Below are positions 52,420 through 64,000 of a DNA stretch of 64,000 bases, in pieces. The position numbers were made by a program, and so were the translations under genes. Positions within the stretch are counted from its first letter, which is position 1. The number at the start of each line of letters is the position of its first letter. The notes beneath the pieces were generated by a model. It was not told where the DNA came from. It saw nothing but the letters and a program-made list of their open reading frames with translations, and did not search any database. Where the stretch lies: contig JACDQD010000002.1 in NCBI GenBank assembly GCA_019843655.1, positions 14,159,154 to 14,223,153 of the forward strand. The letters run 5' to 3'. Origin of the DNA: Lethocerus indicus. Its lineage: Eukaryota; Arthropoda; Insecta; Hemiptera; Belostomatidae.

Positions 52420-53620
52420 TCTCCTTCTGGGCGGAATGGGCTGACAGAGCGCCCATTTCCCGGAATAAACCGAGGATGAGATTGGGAACCGCTAACACCC
52501 AATCTCTCTTACAAAGGCACTTTGTTTCACGGGAGTTAGGGTCCGGTCTCAAATCCTGCGCGTCCATCCAAGAAGGTACGTTCGGACGATTAATTTCAGT
52601 ACAGAGACATCCCCGCTACATATCGCTCCAATGGATCCGCTCATATCTCAACCGTCCCCTCGAAATCACATGAGCAGAAGATTGAACTGACCACTGTGGA
52701 CATTCAAAACATAATCTACCCTCCCTCAATCAATAATAACTTCGGGGCGTCTGTCCTGTTGACTTACCCCGTCCGCTCAGCTACCATCGGGCCACGAATT
52801 ATGTATAATTATTTTACGCTCTCGTCCGAATAGTTTTTATGTGTACACTAACTTATATATACTTCCGGAAAACATGAAAAGAATACCGGAGACATTTTAG
52901 TTTCTTTATCTCGAAAGAGTGGTTAATAATCTACCGAGTGGAGAAGACGTTGGAGTTACTTAAAAAAATCGAAGCGACCTCTTATTTTTCCATGATGCTG
53001 AGCTAAAGGTATGCTTGAGACTTGAAGAATTTCCTGTCCGTGAAGTGTTAAGAGTAAAAATGAAGTCGGCGGTCCAGTCGCGACGGTCGTTTTTTCAGCC
53101 GGATAATGGCGTCGGCAAAGTATGTTTTACTTGTCGGGTAGATAAGGACGGCCCCCGATCATAAGGGCCGGTTCGTCCCCGTATAAACGGGATGCCGGCC
53201 GGCCAGTCGGTCACCGGCGGCGGTCGGGCCCCCGCCAACCGGACATAAAGCCGACCCGGGGCCGGCCTTTGACGAGTTTTATTTGACAAGTAAATTAAAC
53301 GTATAAAACGTTTACGGCCGGCGATAAAACGTAAGCCGAGAAAATATCCCGTAGCGGCATTGCCTTGACCCGTTGCTCGGCGGTGGTGTATTAGTAACAC
53401 CGGAGCGGTGCCATTGTCTCCCGGCGTTGGCCCCGGCGCGAAGCGGGCGGTCCCCCCCGCCCATTACTATTTCATAGCCGGGCCAACTCCCAACGTTTTT
53501 GTACCATCAAAATACATTTCATTATTCCAGTCTACCTGAATGGGACCGCCGTAGCCGTGTTCAATCCGGTCACCCTCATCCGGATCCCGCCTGGAAGTAA
53601 GTAAACCCAGTCATTCTTTT
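52420..53620. other. GC-rich blocks in intron 1 (52420-52820, 53050-53620)
   Basis: The second is among the most CpG-rich parts of the window, with repeated gccgg/ccggc words interleaved with tttat/ataaa words that resemble posterior Hox or Caudal-type sites (for example near 53247 and 53277). A donor-like gtaagt lies at 52770 (minus) without a supporting exon. Putative regulatory DNA. Confidence 0.35.
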
Positions 53621-54249
53621 TAACCTTATACTAACTAGAAATCGTAATTGGGTTACAAAAAAAATCTCTTCCACGATTCACCTTTCATCTAAATGTTTTC
53701 ATATACATTTGGGCGCTAGAGCGGTAGCGGTTGTAACAACTTAGCAGCATTAGAAATGAAGATCATCGGTTGTTAAAGTTAACAGTGTTTGAGTGTAAGG
53801 TAATTGATTTCTTAGGGCTACAATAATAACGTGAATATTTTGATAAAGCCTGGACGGAAACATAGACGAGACTAAGAATTAGTCTAAGAAATAATTCGGA
53901 AGTCCATTGATGGATGATGAAGGTTTCTGAATGTAAGTGATAAAGTCGTTCGGACGTGTAAGAGGGTAAAAAGATACATTGTCTAGTCAGTCAGGTATAG
54001 TATGACAATATGCTGTAGTAAAGAAAATTTCGCCAAGCTGTTCGTAGAAATCATATTCATAAAACGACCGAGTTGGATGGGCCCACTCTATATGTTAAAG
54101 ATTTATGTCGGTACTCCCACAACTGTCTTACCTCGAGGATGCTGGTGCCCAATTCATCAAGAGTGCTCGATAGAAATTATAACTAAGCGCTTAATTTGGA
54201 AGACTGCAATAGCGGCCAATTAATTTTGAGTGGTATCAGTCAGCATTAA

Positions 54250-54600
54250 TAGAGAAAGGGAGAGAGAAGGAGCGTTATGAGCCGAGTGTGGCGCCCACCG
54301 CGCTCAGCTCCAGCTGAGGCCTCATCAATAGCTTCATCCACCCACAGTGGATTGACATCCTAATTGTTCTCCCAATTAAAAATGAACCCTGGAGTACTCT
54401 AGCGATTAGATTCAAACCTGCGAGTTAATTAGCGTTAACGGCTCGGTTTTAAAAATGCAAATATTCGCTTACCCGCCGACGTCGTCTGCGTTCTTTTTTC
54501 TGGATGAGAAATGATTTTAATGGCCGCCGCCCCGTTAATGAAACGGACTTTATCCTTAATTATCTTAGGGCGAGATAAGGTGCCGAAAGCGCTATTAACT
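54250..54600. other. GC-richer block in intron 1
   Basis: Begins with a gagagagaagg-type run and a cagctccagctg motif pair near 54305. No gene. About 120 bp to its left lies an isolated strong minus-strand donor (54130 to 54125). Confidence 0.3.
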
Positions 54601-55539
54601 GAATACCAGTAGCTTTTGAAAGAGCGAATTAAATAATTGGATTCGGAAAGAAGATTTATATTGTGTTCCCTAACGTATGTCTATATCCAAAAAGAATAAT
54701 AGGCAAAGGAGTACAAATAAACCTCACATCTACTTCTAAGATAATCGATCAAATTTGTACAATATTTGATCCTCTAACCTCTATAACCTGGTCTACTAAA
54801 TAAAATAACAAAAGCTCTAGAAATAACCGATCTTTAAACTTTTTATTCAAAAGAAGAAGTGAAGAGAACAAATCTTCACAATTTATTTGAAAACGACTAT
54901 TTCTTAAATTTTGGTATTAGTAAAAAGCCCGTTAAGAAAACCCCACACCAAGCCTCTGACCCGTTAATTTATGCATTAATTATTATGCACCACAAATACA
55001 ACCCTATATTACAAGATGCAGTTGGTAAAAAGCCAGTCAGGTTGATCGTGACCAAATTGGGAACACCACTAATTGGACGGGCATATATCAAACTCAAAAG
55101 CCTATAAATTCTTATATTAATTGTCCTAATCCTGACTTAAAAATTGCTTGGCAAATACAGGCTCACTGACGCATTATTTTTAATGTCAGTTTTTCTCTTC
55201 GTATTGAAGAATAATTTAAAGCGCCTCCTTCCAATTTCCTTCCTTAATTTTAATTACTGCCTAAGTGAAACCTGAATCAAATAAGGGCATTACAATTAGA
55301 TTTCACTTTCTGAACCTATACAAGTAGTATACTATATAAATAAATATACACTTTCTTTTTTGACCCTCCATTCCGCTATCAATTTCAAAAAAGCCTGAAT
55401 TTGATTAATTGATTTATGAAGTTATGCCAGCCAAACTCATCCAGATCGGTCTGCATTTAATTAAATTCGAATTATCCGAGATATATAAATGACATCTGTT
55501 TGTTAGAGTAGAAGTTTTCTTGGATTAATGGTTTCCGAA

Positions 55540-56110
55540 TCTCATTCCCAATTAATAGAATCGTGCGTGGGACCGCTCTACCGGATTCGCACGTGCCCAG
55601 TTTGGAGGGGGATTCAGTTCCCCTCAGCCGGTGTCGCACATTTCCTTTGATTGGGAATGAACTAAATTTATTCGGAACGATGAACCGGTAGGAATAAGTT
55701 GGACTGTCAAAGCAGAAAATTAGAAGCGACCGTCCGAACGTCCATAAGTATGAATAAGGGTTTTCCCTTTCGAATGGTTTCAGGAAGTGGACAAAGTAAG
55801 GTGGGGTGTGTTTGGCCGAGGGCGGACTAATGGGAAATGTCCGTGACGGAGACGCTGAGAGGAGCAGCCCTTATCGCAGCTACGTCATCCCTGGCCTTCC
55901 ACCGTATCAATCAACCCCCTTTGTCCCTATCTTATCACCCTAAATACTAATGGCTGTACCGGCCCGACCTACACATTAGTGTTATTGTCCGGGCCCCTGA
56001 GCCGGCCGGTGTAACCGCATAAACCGCCCCTCCTCCTCCTACGGACGATACCTTTAAACCGGGGTCCCAATTAAGTGGAAACTAATGAAACCGGCCTCTA
56101 TATCTTACAC
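55540..56110. other. GC-rich block in intron 1
   Basis: CpG-rich with ggccgg words and no long ORF on either strand. A cctcctcctcct run lies near 56029. Putative non-coding element. Confidence 0.3.
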
Positions 56111-57479
56111 TTGGTCCTACTCACTTGCATTCCTCAGAGCGTAACATTTTTATAAAAACTAAATGCACTTTCCTTCTGGATATGTTCATGATCCAACATA
56201 ACCGTTGGCATCAACCTTCCCGTTTACTATTTTAAAATTCAAATTCAAAACCGGATACGTTTTCGGAACTTGACAGCGGAAAAATTTAGTATTATTAAAT
56301 ATAATATAGAATATATTTCTATATTATTGAATCTAAGGGCAATTCGAACGAGCAATTATTTTTTGTTACTTTCAAATGGAGTCTTCCAAAACTTTCAGCA
56401 CTTCGCAAAGTCAGGACTCACAATCTGGGAACAGGGCCTTATGAAGTTATTGGAGCAATTGGAAATTCAGACTGAACTTCATATGTGTTCATAGGTTCAC
56501 ACCAGGGAGTATGGCCTATGGGGGCTAATGAAGATTAGTTGACTTTTAAGAACCTATAAACATTTCAATATTTATCTGAACACATGAATATTTAGTTTCT
56601 GATCATTTTTTCCGTTGTTTAAACATTCACTATGATCAATTATTACTGCAACAATTAATGCTGTCAGAGCGTAATGCGCTCAGCTCTTAACGATTCGTAC
56701 ATTAAACTTTCTGTTTTTTAATGAAACCATACAATTATGAGAGAGATCCGTACCGAACGTAAAACAAAAGGAGCGACATTTATGAGATTTTAAACTTTCG
56801 ACCTATTACAATTTTAAAGCGAGAATTAGCGTTATTTAAAATTTAAATACAAATTTTCCCTGGTTAATATATCCTCGCGAATTTCATGTGCACTGTTTTC
56901 ACGTTTTGCCCCGCTGAACGTTCTACCCACTGTGAAGACGTGTTTGTTGAGCATTTTTGTGTAAATTTATAATCGTGTAGTTTTGTAATTAAATTTGGGA
57001 GGTAAAGAATAAAATATAATATTATTTTCTGAATCCTGCAGAACAATTAAGGTGTGGTATTTAATAATAATGAAAATGTTAAAAATTCATGGTAAAATAA
57101 AAATTCATTAGAAAAAAACATAATCTCGGAATATGTTATGAGTCCTCCGATCACAATTATGATACATTTTATAAACAGGTTTAATTTATTATAAACAATA
57201 ATACGATAATCCATAAATGTACTAGTATTTAGTTAGCATAGCCTTCAAACTATGTTCTTATTATTTCTTATACAACTTTGTAGTTACAATTTAAACACAA
57301 ACACATACATCATGGACACATACATTATTATGTGAACATAAATATAGAAATTTCAATAGGTATTATCTTGATGATTGGTACTTTCTAACTATTAATCAAT
57401 GTATCAAAAGAACATATCCTGATAGTTCTCTGGCTAGTTTCCCAATGCAGATGATCAGAATGTTCTAAACCTTGTTCTA

Positions 57480-58990
57480 TATAACTCCCGGGTGGGATTT
57501 CAAGATTATCTACTTGTCCACCTCCGTATCCTTGAAATGATCAGGGCGAAGGACAAAGGAGGGCAGTGCCACAAGTACTGCGGCGTGCAGTGGAACGTGT
57601 TGAGGTTTAATTATTTGTTGCAGCACCTCGTACATTAGGTTACTTGATGAAATCTAATGAGTATACCGGCATCAGTCCGTCAGTCAGCTCCGTGCGTTTA
57701 ATCGGCTGAAATTTCTAATTGAGGAAAACTTTGTCTGGCGCGGGTGAATCAAGATCCGATTACATTACTACTTTACGCCGCATCGCTATATTGGCTGTAG
57801 TTCATTATATCTAGGCATCGGGCCACTATTGTCTGTAATAACTAAAATAAGTGAAGTAAAATTCTCAAGTCCCCGGTAATTACCAACAGAGCTCAGTGGA
57901 TAAATGGCTCGGATTTCGATTCCCCGGTAGCGGATCGGATCGATGAATTTTTCTGAATTACATTTGCGACTGATCTACGTAGTTTGATGAATTCATTGTA
58001 AGTGAATGTATGTCTACATGTGGGTTTTCACGATGCTATCGATCAGAGAACTATATTTTTAATTATTCTTCCTGTTCATAACGTTCATTCTCTTAACACG
58101 TTAATAATTAGAAATAGTGTTATGGAAGGATTCATTCTAACCAAAAATTGTATCTCACCTGACATCATCAAAGCGTTCTTAATTTTAGTTTACTATATTC
58201 TGACTGGATGTTGGGCAAATTGGCCACGTCATGAATGGGAAGGTTGGTCTTCCGCGGTGTGGTTGGAGAAACCGATGATTTACAGGGATGCTCCGTTTTC
58301 ATATTTATTGACAGGGAGAACGAACGAATCCCCGGGCCTTGTTGTCATCACGCCAGTATTCGGATATAATATTTACTGGGCGTATATTAATTACCGTCGT
58401 CGTGGAAGGAGGCCGAAGTTGCGTTTCGCGTGACCGGTGGTTGAAGAGGGAACAGGTTTTATCTGTGCGCCCGGCACAATCGGCTTACGAGGCCGATCTG
58501 GGCGAGCAGATTTTTTTGAGCTTCAAAGAGCCACCGGTTAAAAAAATATTTAGCGGCGTTTTCAAGGCCTACAGTCGCTTTGCCGTTTCCATTTTTCGAT
58601 TGTGGCCCCCCCGAGAGAGTGGTTAGTGGAGAGGGGGGAGGTTACACCCGTCTGACACCTACTATTAGATCCACCGGTCCCAACAAAACCCGGGGTCTTT
58701 CGTGACCCGGGCTTTTCACCGGCTCGGGACCTCCCATAAATTGGCCGGTTCGGAGCCGGGGAAGTATTTCCATCAGATAGCAGATTAAACCTTGGTATTA
58801 TTTAAAATTGAGAGCGTCGCCCGGAGGAGTGTTCGCCGTTGAATTAAGAAATAAAACGGAATCGTTGCAATCACGAAAGGTCCAGGCTACGTATTACGGG
58901 GCCCGACCCGAGGGCGGTATACCTTCTGGCAAAAAATACTGTTTAAAACGGGCTTTTTCCCTTTCTTGACTGCGGACACACATTATTGGT
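57480..58990. other. GC-rich blocks in intron 1
   Basis: Moderate GC at 57480-57970 and high GC with CpG at 58210-58960. A 143-codon plus-strand ORF (58002-58433) covers part of it. Its translation (for example TGCWANWPRHEWEGWSS) has no domain I recognise and no splice sites. A minus-strand cag/gtgaga juxtaposition lies at 58158. Confidence 0.3.
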
Positions 58991-59479
58991 CTCATTATCG
59001 ACCACCGAAAAGATAAGAGTTGTGATACTACAAGGAATGTTATATATTTTTCAGGTATTTTTCAGTCCTCCCGGTTTATTTTCTCCCGTTCTATATATTT
59101 TGCTTAAAATGAGCGAATTAATGACACATTTTATACTTTAATGTCATAATTTCGCGCCTGCACAATTGACCGGCTCCTATTTCTGATGCTTCTTGCTCTG
59201 GGTACAACGTTTTCTAGATACATAAAATGGTATATGTGAATGCAATTCATACAACTTCTTGTAAATTCGTTATTTATATTTTTTGTCGTACTTATAATGA
59301 TGACATCATAATCATAGTGGAGTTAGTAAAACACCGGTTTGTGATTTTCATCAATATCAGAAGGTAGATATCTATGACGTAGTGGAAAATTTGTCTTCTC
59401 GGCATCGTCACTAATGATAGACGCGGTGAAAATAACAGCAGAGACAAGATGCTTCATCTGCAGCTGCGTAAGTGCCTCA

Positions 59480-60560
59480 TTAAGTGAGTGACGAAACGCT
59501 GCTGATATTGGCGAGAGGCCGAAACCCGTCCACCCAAATAATCGCCGGAAGATCGCAGGTTATTCCGAACATTCCCGGTCCCTCAAACTGTCATCTTAAA
59601 TAGTGGAATTTACATTTTTGGATAATTGCGGATGGAACAGTTGGCCAATTATTTCACAGCAAGAACAAAGGCGACTTTGGCAGGGAATCTGGAACTCCGA
59701 CAAAGGAATGTTGGTGACCGAAAATCCAGTAGAGGACCTAGGGGAGTAACCCTAAGAGGATTAACCGGGCTCATAAAGGGACCAAGACAATCGAGGTGTA
59801 CACAGTCCCAAGATATCGGTCAAAATCCTGGCAGTCGGACAGGTATTAGAAATCGAAACGTTGATGTGGCAGAAATGCGAGGCTAGAATAGAAAGTTTTA
59901 GGAGTATTAGAAACGTCTAATCGTTTTGCTAACATAGGACCAGATTGAAAAATTTCCTTATATTTTCCTTTTTATTTTTTCTTAAAAATATCATAGTTTT
60001 TTTGGAGATAATTCAGAAATAATTTGGTACCTTTAACAGGCGCTAGGAACTCAAATCACAATTAGGAGCAAGTATTGTTGATTAGTTCAACAATGGCGGG
60101 CGGATTCATACGAACACACACGAAAGTGTGTTTGCAAGTTTCAGTTTGGGAGTTCAGTATCCGATTGCAAATTGTAAATTACCAGCACATGTTGGATATC
60201 GGTACGTTGTATTGTGTACAACTTGTGTGGAGGAGCGGGTGAGCCCCCTTCTCGTCTGCCAAGAAATAAAAGCGAGTCGAGAATTGCCCGCACGAAACGG
60301 GCTGTACTCAGAGCAATAGAGGAATAAATCGACAAATGCACCGTGCGGTGGGGGGGTTGAAGGGGGGTCGGATCCATACTGGGAGCACGATATCGGGCCC
60401 ACCCCAGTAATGAGAGCCATCATCAGCCCCCACCCGCCCCCACAGCCAGAGCCGAAAGAGCTCTGCGCTATTTTAATGCGCCCGACACCCTCAACCACAC
60501 CCTTCGCTCGCCGGCCGGCCAAAGTCTGGCCAATGGCCTTGCAAACATCGAAATTAAATT
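59480..60560. other. GC-rich blocks in intron 1 (59480-59890, 60220-60560)
   Basis: The second has G-rich (60350-60370) and C-rich (60430-60450) runs. Overlapping minus-strand frames are open through it without coding character. The spacer is AT-rich. Confidence 0.3.
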
Positions 60561-60933
60561 GTTAGAAATCGAGGATTGTATTCACAAAAAGGTTTAATTG
60601 GACCCTTTGAAAATGGCGGTAGACAAAATAAAGCAGTTTCATGAAGTCTCCTGACTGCTACTCTGACTCTATCTGCCATTATGATAGGGCCAAAACACCG
60701 GGTGTAGGAACAAGCATTGTATGAATGATACCCAGAACCTAAAAGGACCAACAAAATAGGTGTCTGAAATTAATTACAAGTACAGTTTATACATTTTATA
60801 GTGGACTATCCAAATAGTATATGATTCAATATGGCCAATGAGAACATATTAGTCAACAATTAGGCAAAATTAGTCGACATAAGAATTACAAAAGAGAGTC
60901 TTTACTTAGTCTTCACCTAAGGTCTGTCCCCCA

Positions 60934-60936
<3 letters not shown>

Positions 60937-61023
<87 letters not shown>
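60937..61023. repeat. Compound (CT)18(TA)26 microsatellite
   Basis: Thirty-six bases of CT pass directly into 52 bases of TA. Likely length-polymorphic. Confidence 0.95.
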
Positions 61024-61028
<5 letters not shown>

Positions 61029-63810
61029 ATAAGCAAGGAACCAATAGCACCAACACCACCCCTTTGAATTTTTATTTAAATTTACTGTTTTACTTAACTG
61101 AAATAGTAGCCCAAATTATTTAATATTATGTTCTATCTTAGTTAGACCCCTTCATGCATACATTTTTACTTAAAAAATTATAATTTTCCCCCTAATTATA
61201 CAAAGTTTAATATTAAGAAATACCTACATATAACTACCACTAGTCATTATTTAAATGCATAAATAATATTAGTGGTATATACCACCCAGATTTATGAGAA
61301 ATTGAAAAAATAAATCATAAAATACTATAATTCGTATAAATATTTATCTCAGTTTTCAGTTATCGATCTTTGCTTTTCAAATGTCGCTGGAAAAAAGTTG
61401 TTTCACTGCTGTAAAAACTGAGAGCTCTAGCCGCCGGCGGAAGGGCCACTTGGGCCTAGTGAATTCGTAACAAGACATGAAACTTTATGAACCTTAAAAT
61501 GTTGAGTGTGCCTGCAAGTGCCACCCCCGCCCTCACTACCCTACCCACTCAAAGTCCCCCTCTGCCATCAAGTCCATTTTTAGGTATGCAATGGCCTAAC
61601 TTTAAACCTCACGAACGTGGCTTGTTAGTAATATCCGTCGTCTAATATTCATTTAAATTCGATTGGAATATTTACTTCCAAAATGTATTCACTAATTACT
61701 AATTATTAATAGCTAATTATATTATATATATGTTTTCAACCTATGAACAATCTACGAACAACCTATGAACTGATGTTTGCAACACTATATGTGATTCGTT
61801 ATTATGAGTAATCATACGTTTCCATATCTTGTTATGTTTTACGAAATTTTAATGTTAATAAATAAAACATAAAGGATAATAACATCTGAAATTGTTCAAT
61901 ATGCTTCCAGTGGAGGATTATTGTTCTTTTTGTTTCGATTATAAAGGGGGCTGTTTTGGAAGTGATAAGACCGGTGATAATTATGTGTACTTGTCTAACA
62001 CTAAAGCGAGTACGCGGGATTTCTAAAGCAGTGCTCGGAGGTGCGACATAAAGCCCAGCGTACGTGTAGGGTATGACGTGCTTCGCCTCAGGGGGGGGGG
62101 ACCGGTATTGACCGAAGGGCTGTTTTAATATGAATAGAGTTGTCAATTTTAAAGGGTCGGCTGCGTTCGCTCCCCGGGTAGCTTTCCCAAATGGCAGACG
62201 GATTTTTCCCATTGCTCACAGTAAAATTGAAGCGAAACTAACACTAAAACGAAAATCCATGGGAACTCGTCTAAAAGGGTCAGAGAAAGATCCAATAAAT
62301 TATTCAAAAGTACACCGGTCCAAAATTGTAAATAAAATAGAGCGTAACGAATTATTTTGGTCAAATTATTTCACTGGGGGATCATGTCCAAATTGAAAAA
62401 GGAACTGGCCGCCAAATGATTACACTTTCACATTTCACCTAATGCTTCACGTTGGGGCTCGGTTTAAACTCGATTTCAACAGCGATGAACTTATTGAAAA
62501 CAATATAATTTACGGGTAATCATTAAAAATCACTCATGCGTGATGCACTTCGGCCGTTCACATATGTCTGTCGGCTGCCCGCCATCTTCGAAACGTCTAC
62601 CATGCGCGTTACACGAGCTTGATTCATTTCTTCTATTTTATAACGAAGGGCGGTGGATAAAATTAATAACAAACGGATTATTTCTAACTGTTATTCAAGT
62701 GGCGATCAAATGCTGTGCATCGTAGGAACTTGAAAATAAAACAGGAGCCCGTATAGAGTTCTAATAATTTATAACAGCTGATATAATAAAAATTGATGAA
62801 CTGAAAAATTAAAACGTATTAAATAGGACATACCCCTTAGCAAGATTTTGATATAAACATCTCTGATATTTAGAAAAAAGCAGTAATTAACAAACTTAAA
62901 TATAATAATGTTCATAATCATTTATCTTTTCATGAATGCAATAGAATCTATATTTTAGTTTTAAACTCAGATAGATGCTCATGGTGGGACTTGATAACAA
63001 CAGTACTGTTAGTTCGCATATTGCGACCTCCCTGCTATCTACCTATCTACTGATAATGTTGTTGTTTCCTCGTATCCAGAAACCAGCTCTAAATCTAAAG
63101 CGGTTTCATTTTTTAAACGGTAAATATTTCGAAACCGTATATTGAATCTACAATTCGAACTGTTTAAATGACTCCGGGTTTCCAGATATAATAACTGACT
63201 GAATTTTTGAAAATGGCGACCACCGACCACCTCGGTCAAGTAAAGTTAGCAGCTTGTCGAATCCAACTAGTGAGTAGTCAATACCAATAATGAAAGACTG
63301 TTTAAAAGTGGTTATTAATCCAACATGTTTATCTTGTTATTAATTGTTATTAATGTAATTAAATAAAGTTTCAGTAAAATGATCAATTGGAATTCGAACT
63401 TATTAATTTGGATGTATATTTCTATTTAAATAAAAACTTTGTTAACTGTTATTCGCTTTTTCATTTATGCACCGACAGTCGATACCTTTCGTCAAGTTCC
63501 AGGACAGACCGAACGGGGGAACATAACAGTCGTCATGGCAACAGCTGGGTTGGGCCGCCCTGTCACCAAGGTGACGCAATATTAATAACAATATACCGTT
63601 TCCGTGCAGTATTTTATCACGTTTCAATCGATACGGTAAATAGATCTTTACGTTTAAATCGGAATAAAACGTATTGGAAGTAAATCAATACCGAAAATGA
63701 ACACAATAGGAATAGCAACACTGGAGCCTTCATATACACCTTTCACCGAGTCTAAGTAAACCGAACAGCCGCGTTTTTAATAACCAGCTTTTAATTTAGA
63801 GTAAATTTGA
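61024..63810. other. Intron 1 DNA next to exon 1
   Basis: AT-rich overall with small GC-richer patches (61420-61620 and 62030-62240; a ten-G run at 62091-62100). Overlapping ORFs on both strands at 62130-62396 have no splice context. No repeat or RNA gene identified. Confidence 0.4.
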
Positions 63811-63816
63811 GCTCAC

Positions 63817-63885
63817 CTGGCTGGGTTCGGGTGGATCGACTACGTCCTCGACCTCGTCCGGGAACTGAAATTGGCGGGTTGTCAT
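63817..63885 (-). CDS. First coding exon of an unrecognised minus-strand gene
   Basis: Twenty-three codons starting MTTRQFQFPDEVEDVV and ending PPEPSQ, followed directly by the donor gtgagc (63816 down to 63811), so the exon ends in phase 0. The start is well fixed: an in-frame TGA lies 16 codons upstream (63931-63933), no other in-frame ATG lies between, and the -3 base is G. Codons are mostly RNN with G/C third positions, unlike the AT-rich DNA on its left. The peptide has six acidic residues between positions 10 and 20 and a Pro-rich end. There is no signal peptide or membrane segment. The frame continues without a break into 46963-46877. I do not recognise the protein family; the short acidic leader would suit a cytosolic or nuclear protein, but that is a guess. 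A competing view is that a weak acceptor just upstream of the ATG makes this the second transcribed exon; the coding call would not change. Confidence 0.75.
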
Positions 63886-63887
63886 GG

Positions 63888-63905
63888 CTAGACGACCTGG
63901 ACCAT
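63888..63905 (-). other. Upstream ORF 2 (MVQVV), stop 2 nt before main ATG
   Basis: Six codons, ATG GTC CAG GTC GTC TAG, in another frame. The stop codon is followed by only two bases (cc) before the main ATG. This spacing is typical of attenuating or reinitiation uORFs. A is not present at -3 but the context (gcc before the ATG) is fair. Its use depends on this leader being in the mature mRNA. Confidence 0.4.
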
Positions 63906-63938
63906 GGCGTCTGCTCGTGTCGAGGGCCGTTCACTCCA

Positions 63939-63953
63939 CTAACTCCCGAACAT
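63939..63953 (-). other. Upstream ORF 1 (MFGS)
   Basis: A five-codon ORF, ATG TTC GGG AGT TAG, in the leader 54 nt before the main start. If the leader is transcribed as a continuous exon, it would be read before the main ORF. Whether ribosomes use it is not shown by the sequence. Confidence 0.35.
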
Positions 63954-64000
63954 ACTCCGGTACGGGGTGCGGGGGCGGTGGGGGCGCGCGAGCGGGCGGA

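Larger units (their letters stand above)
46964..63816 (-). other. Intron 1 of the minus-strand gene (16,853 bp)
   Basis: Defined by the donor gtgagc after exon 1 and the acceptor gcgtag before exon 2, joining phase 0 to phase 0. It contains no recognised gene or mobile-element protein, but has many GC-rich blocks listed separately, a compound CT/TA microsatellite and two good isolated donors (near 54130 and 58158) that could belong to alternative first exons. AT-rich stretches such as 47000-49080, 49690-51720, 54610-55530 and 56560-57470 hold nothing I can identify. Confidence 0.65.
63886..64000 (-). promoter_or_regulatory. GC-rich 5' leader / promoter-proximal DNA
   Basis: The 115 bp upstream of the start codon are GC- and CpG-rich, ending at the window edge in C-rich runs on the minus strand. 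The in-frame TGA at 63931-63933 shows it does not code in the frame of exon 1. Two minimal upstream ORFs lie here. The transcription start is not visible and is probably beyond the right edge. Confidence 0.5.

Noticed and set aside
54859..55107. 82-codon Lys-rich plus-strand ORF
   Set aside because: AT-rich DNA, no family match that I can recognise, no splice or transposon context.
57885..57935. tRNA-like words (gctcagtgg followed by ttcgattcccc)
   Set aside because: The A-box-to-B-box distance of about 24 nt is too short for a tRNA and no cloverleaf stems pair.
58002..58433. 143-codon plus-strand ORF
   Set aside because: No recognisable family, unremarkable codons, no flanking splice signals, and it lies inside intron 1 on the opposite strand.

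Overview
The window looks like animal, most likely invertebrate (arthropod-like) chromosomal DNA. It is mostly non-coding. AT-rich DNA alternates every few kilobases with GC-rich blocks in which CpG is plentiful, which argues against a methylated vertebrate genome. There are GT-AG splice junctions and very long introns. There are no operons, no rRNA, no intact tRNA, no CRISPR array and no readable transposase or reverse transcriptase. The organism call is inference; the protein-level evidence is too short to name a species or clade.

One gene is supported, on the minus strand, entering from the right edge. Its first coding exon (63817-63885, 23 codons) ends at a consensus donor. A second coding exon (46877-46963, 29 codons) continues the frame exactly, about 16.9 kb away. 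Together they give an acidic, then Ser/Lys/Arg-rich N-terminus of 52 residues that I do not recognise. Everything to the left of 46877 is either the next, still longer intron or DNA beyond the gene. The best further exon is 41161-41258 (minus), which has a strong polypyrimidine tract, a tandem acceptor and a clean coding-like frame ending in TAA. Its phase does not fit exon 2 directly. Several micro-exon-sized open segments with good splice signals lie between and beyond. They are weakly supported and are listed as findings rather than genes.

Layout: 1-15.5 kb is AT-rich with a hairpin-like inverted repeat (672-806), a homeodomain-type AT cluster (2693-2768) and GC blocks near 4.4-4.9 and 8.6-9.2 kb. 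From 15.5 to 32.5 kb there is a series of GC blocks, a purine/pyrimidine inverted tract (16.25-16.56 kb) and TA and CT microsatellites. From 35 to 45 kb GC blocks are denser, with a 115-bp GA tract and the candidate terminal exon. From 45 to 47 kb is the flank of exon 2. From 47 to 63.8 kb is intron 1, with a G-rich strand-asymmetric block (49.1-49.6 kb) and many GC blocks. From 63.8 kb to the right edge lie exon 1 and a GC-rich 5' leader with two tiny upstream ORFs.

The scarcity of recognisable mobile elements, the giant introns and the repeated GC-rich blocks resemble the regulatory landscape of a developmental or neuronal gene. That interpretation is inference and needs cross-species alignment. 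Most ORFs of 60-170 codons in the window have no codon or family signature and are not annotated as genes.
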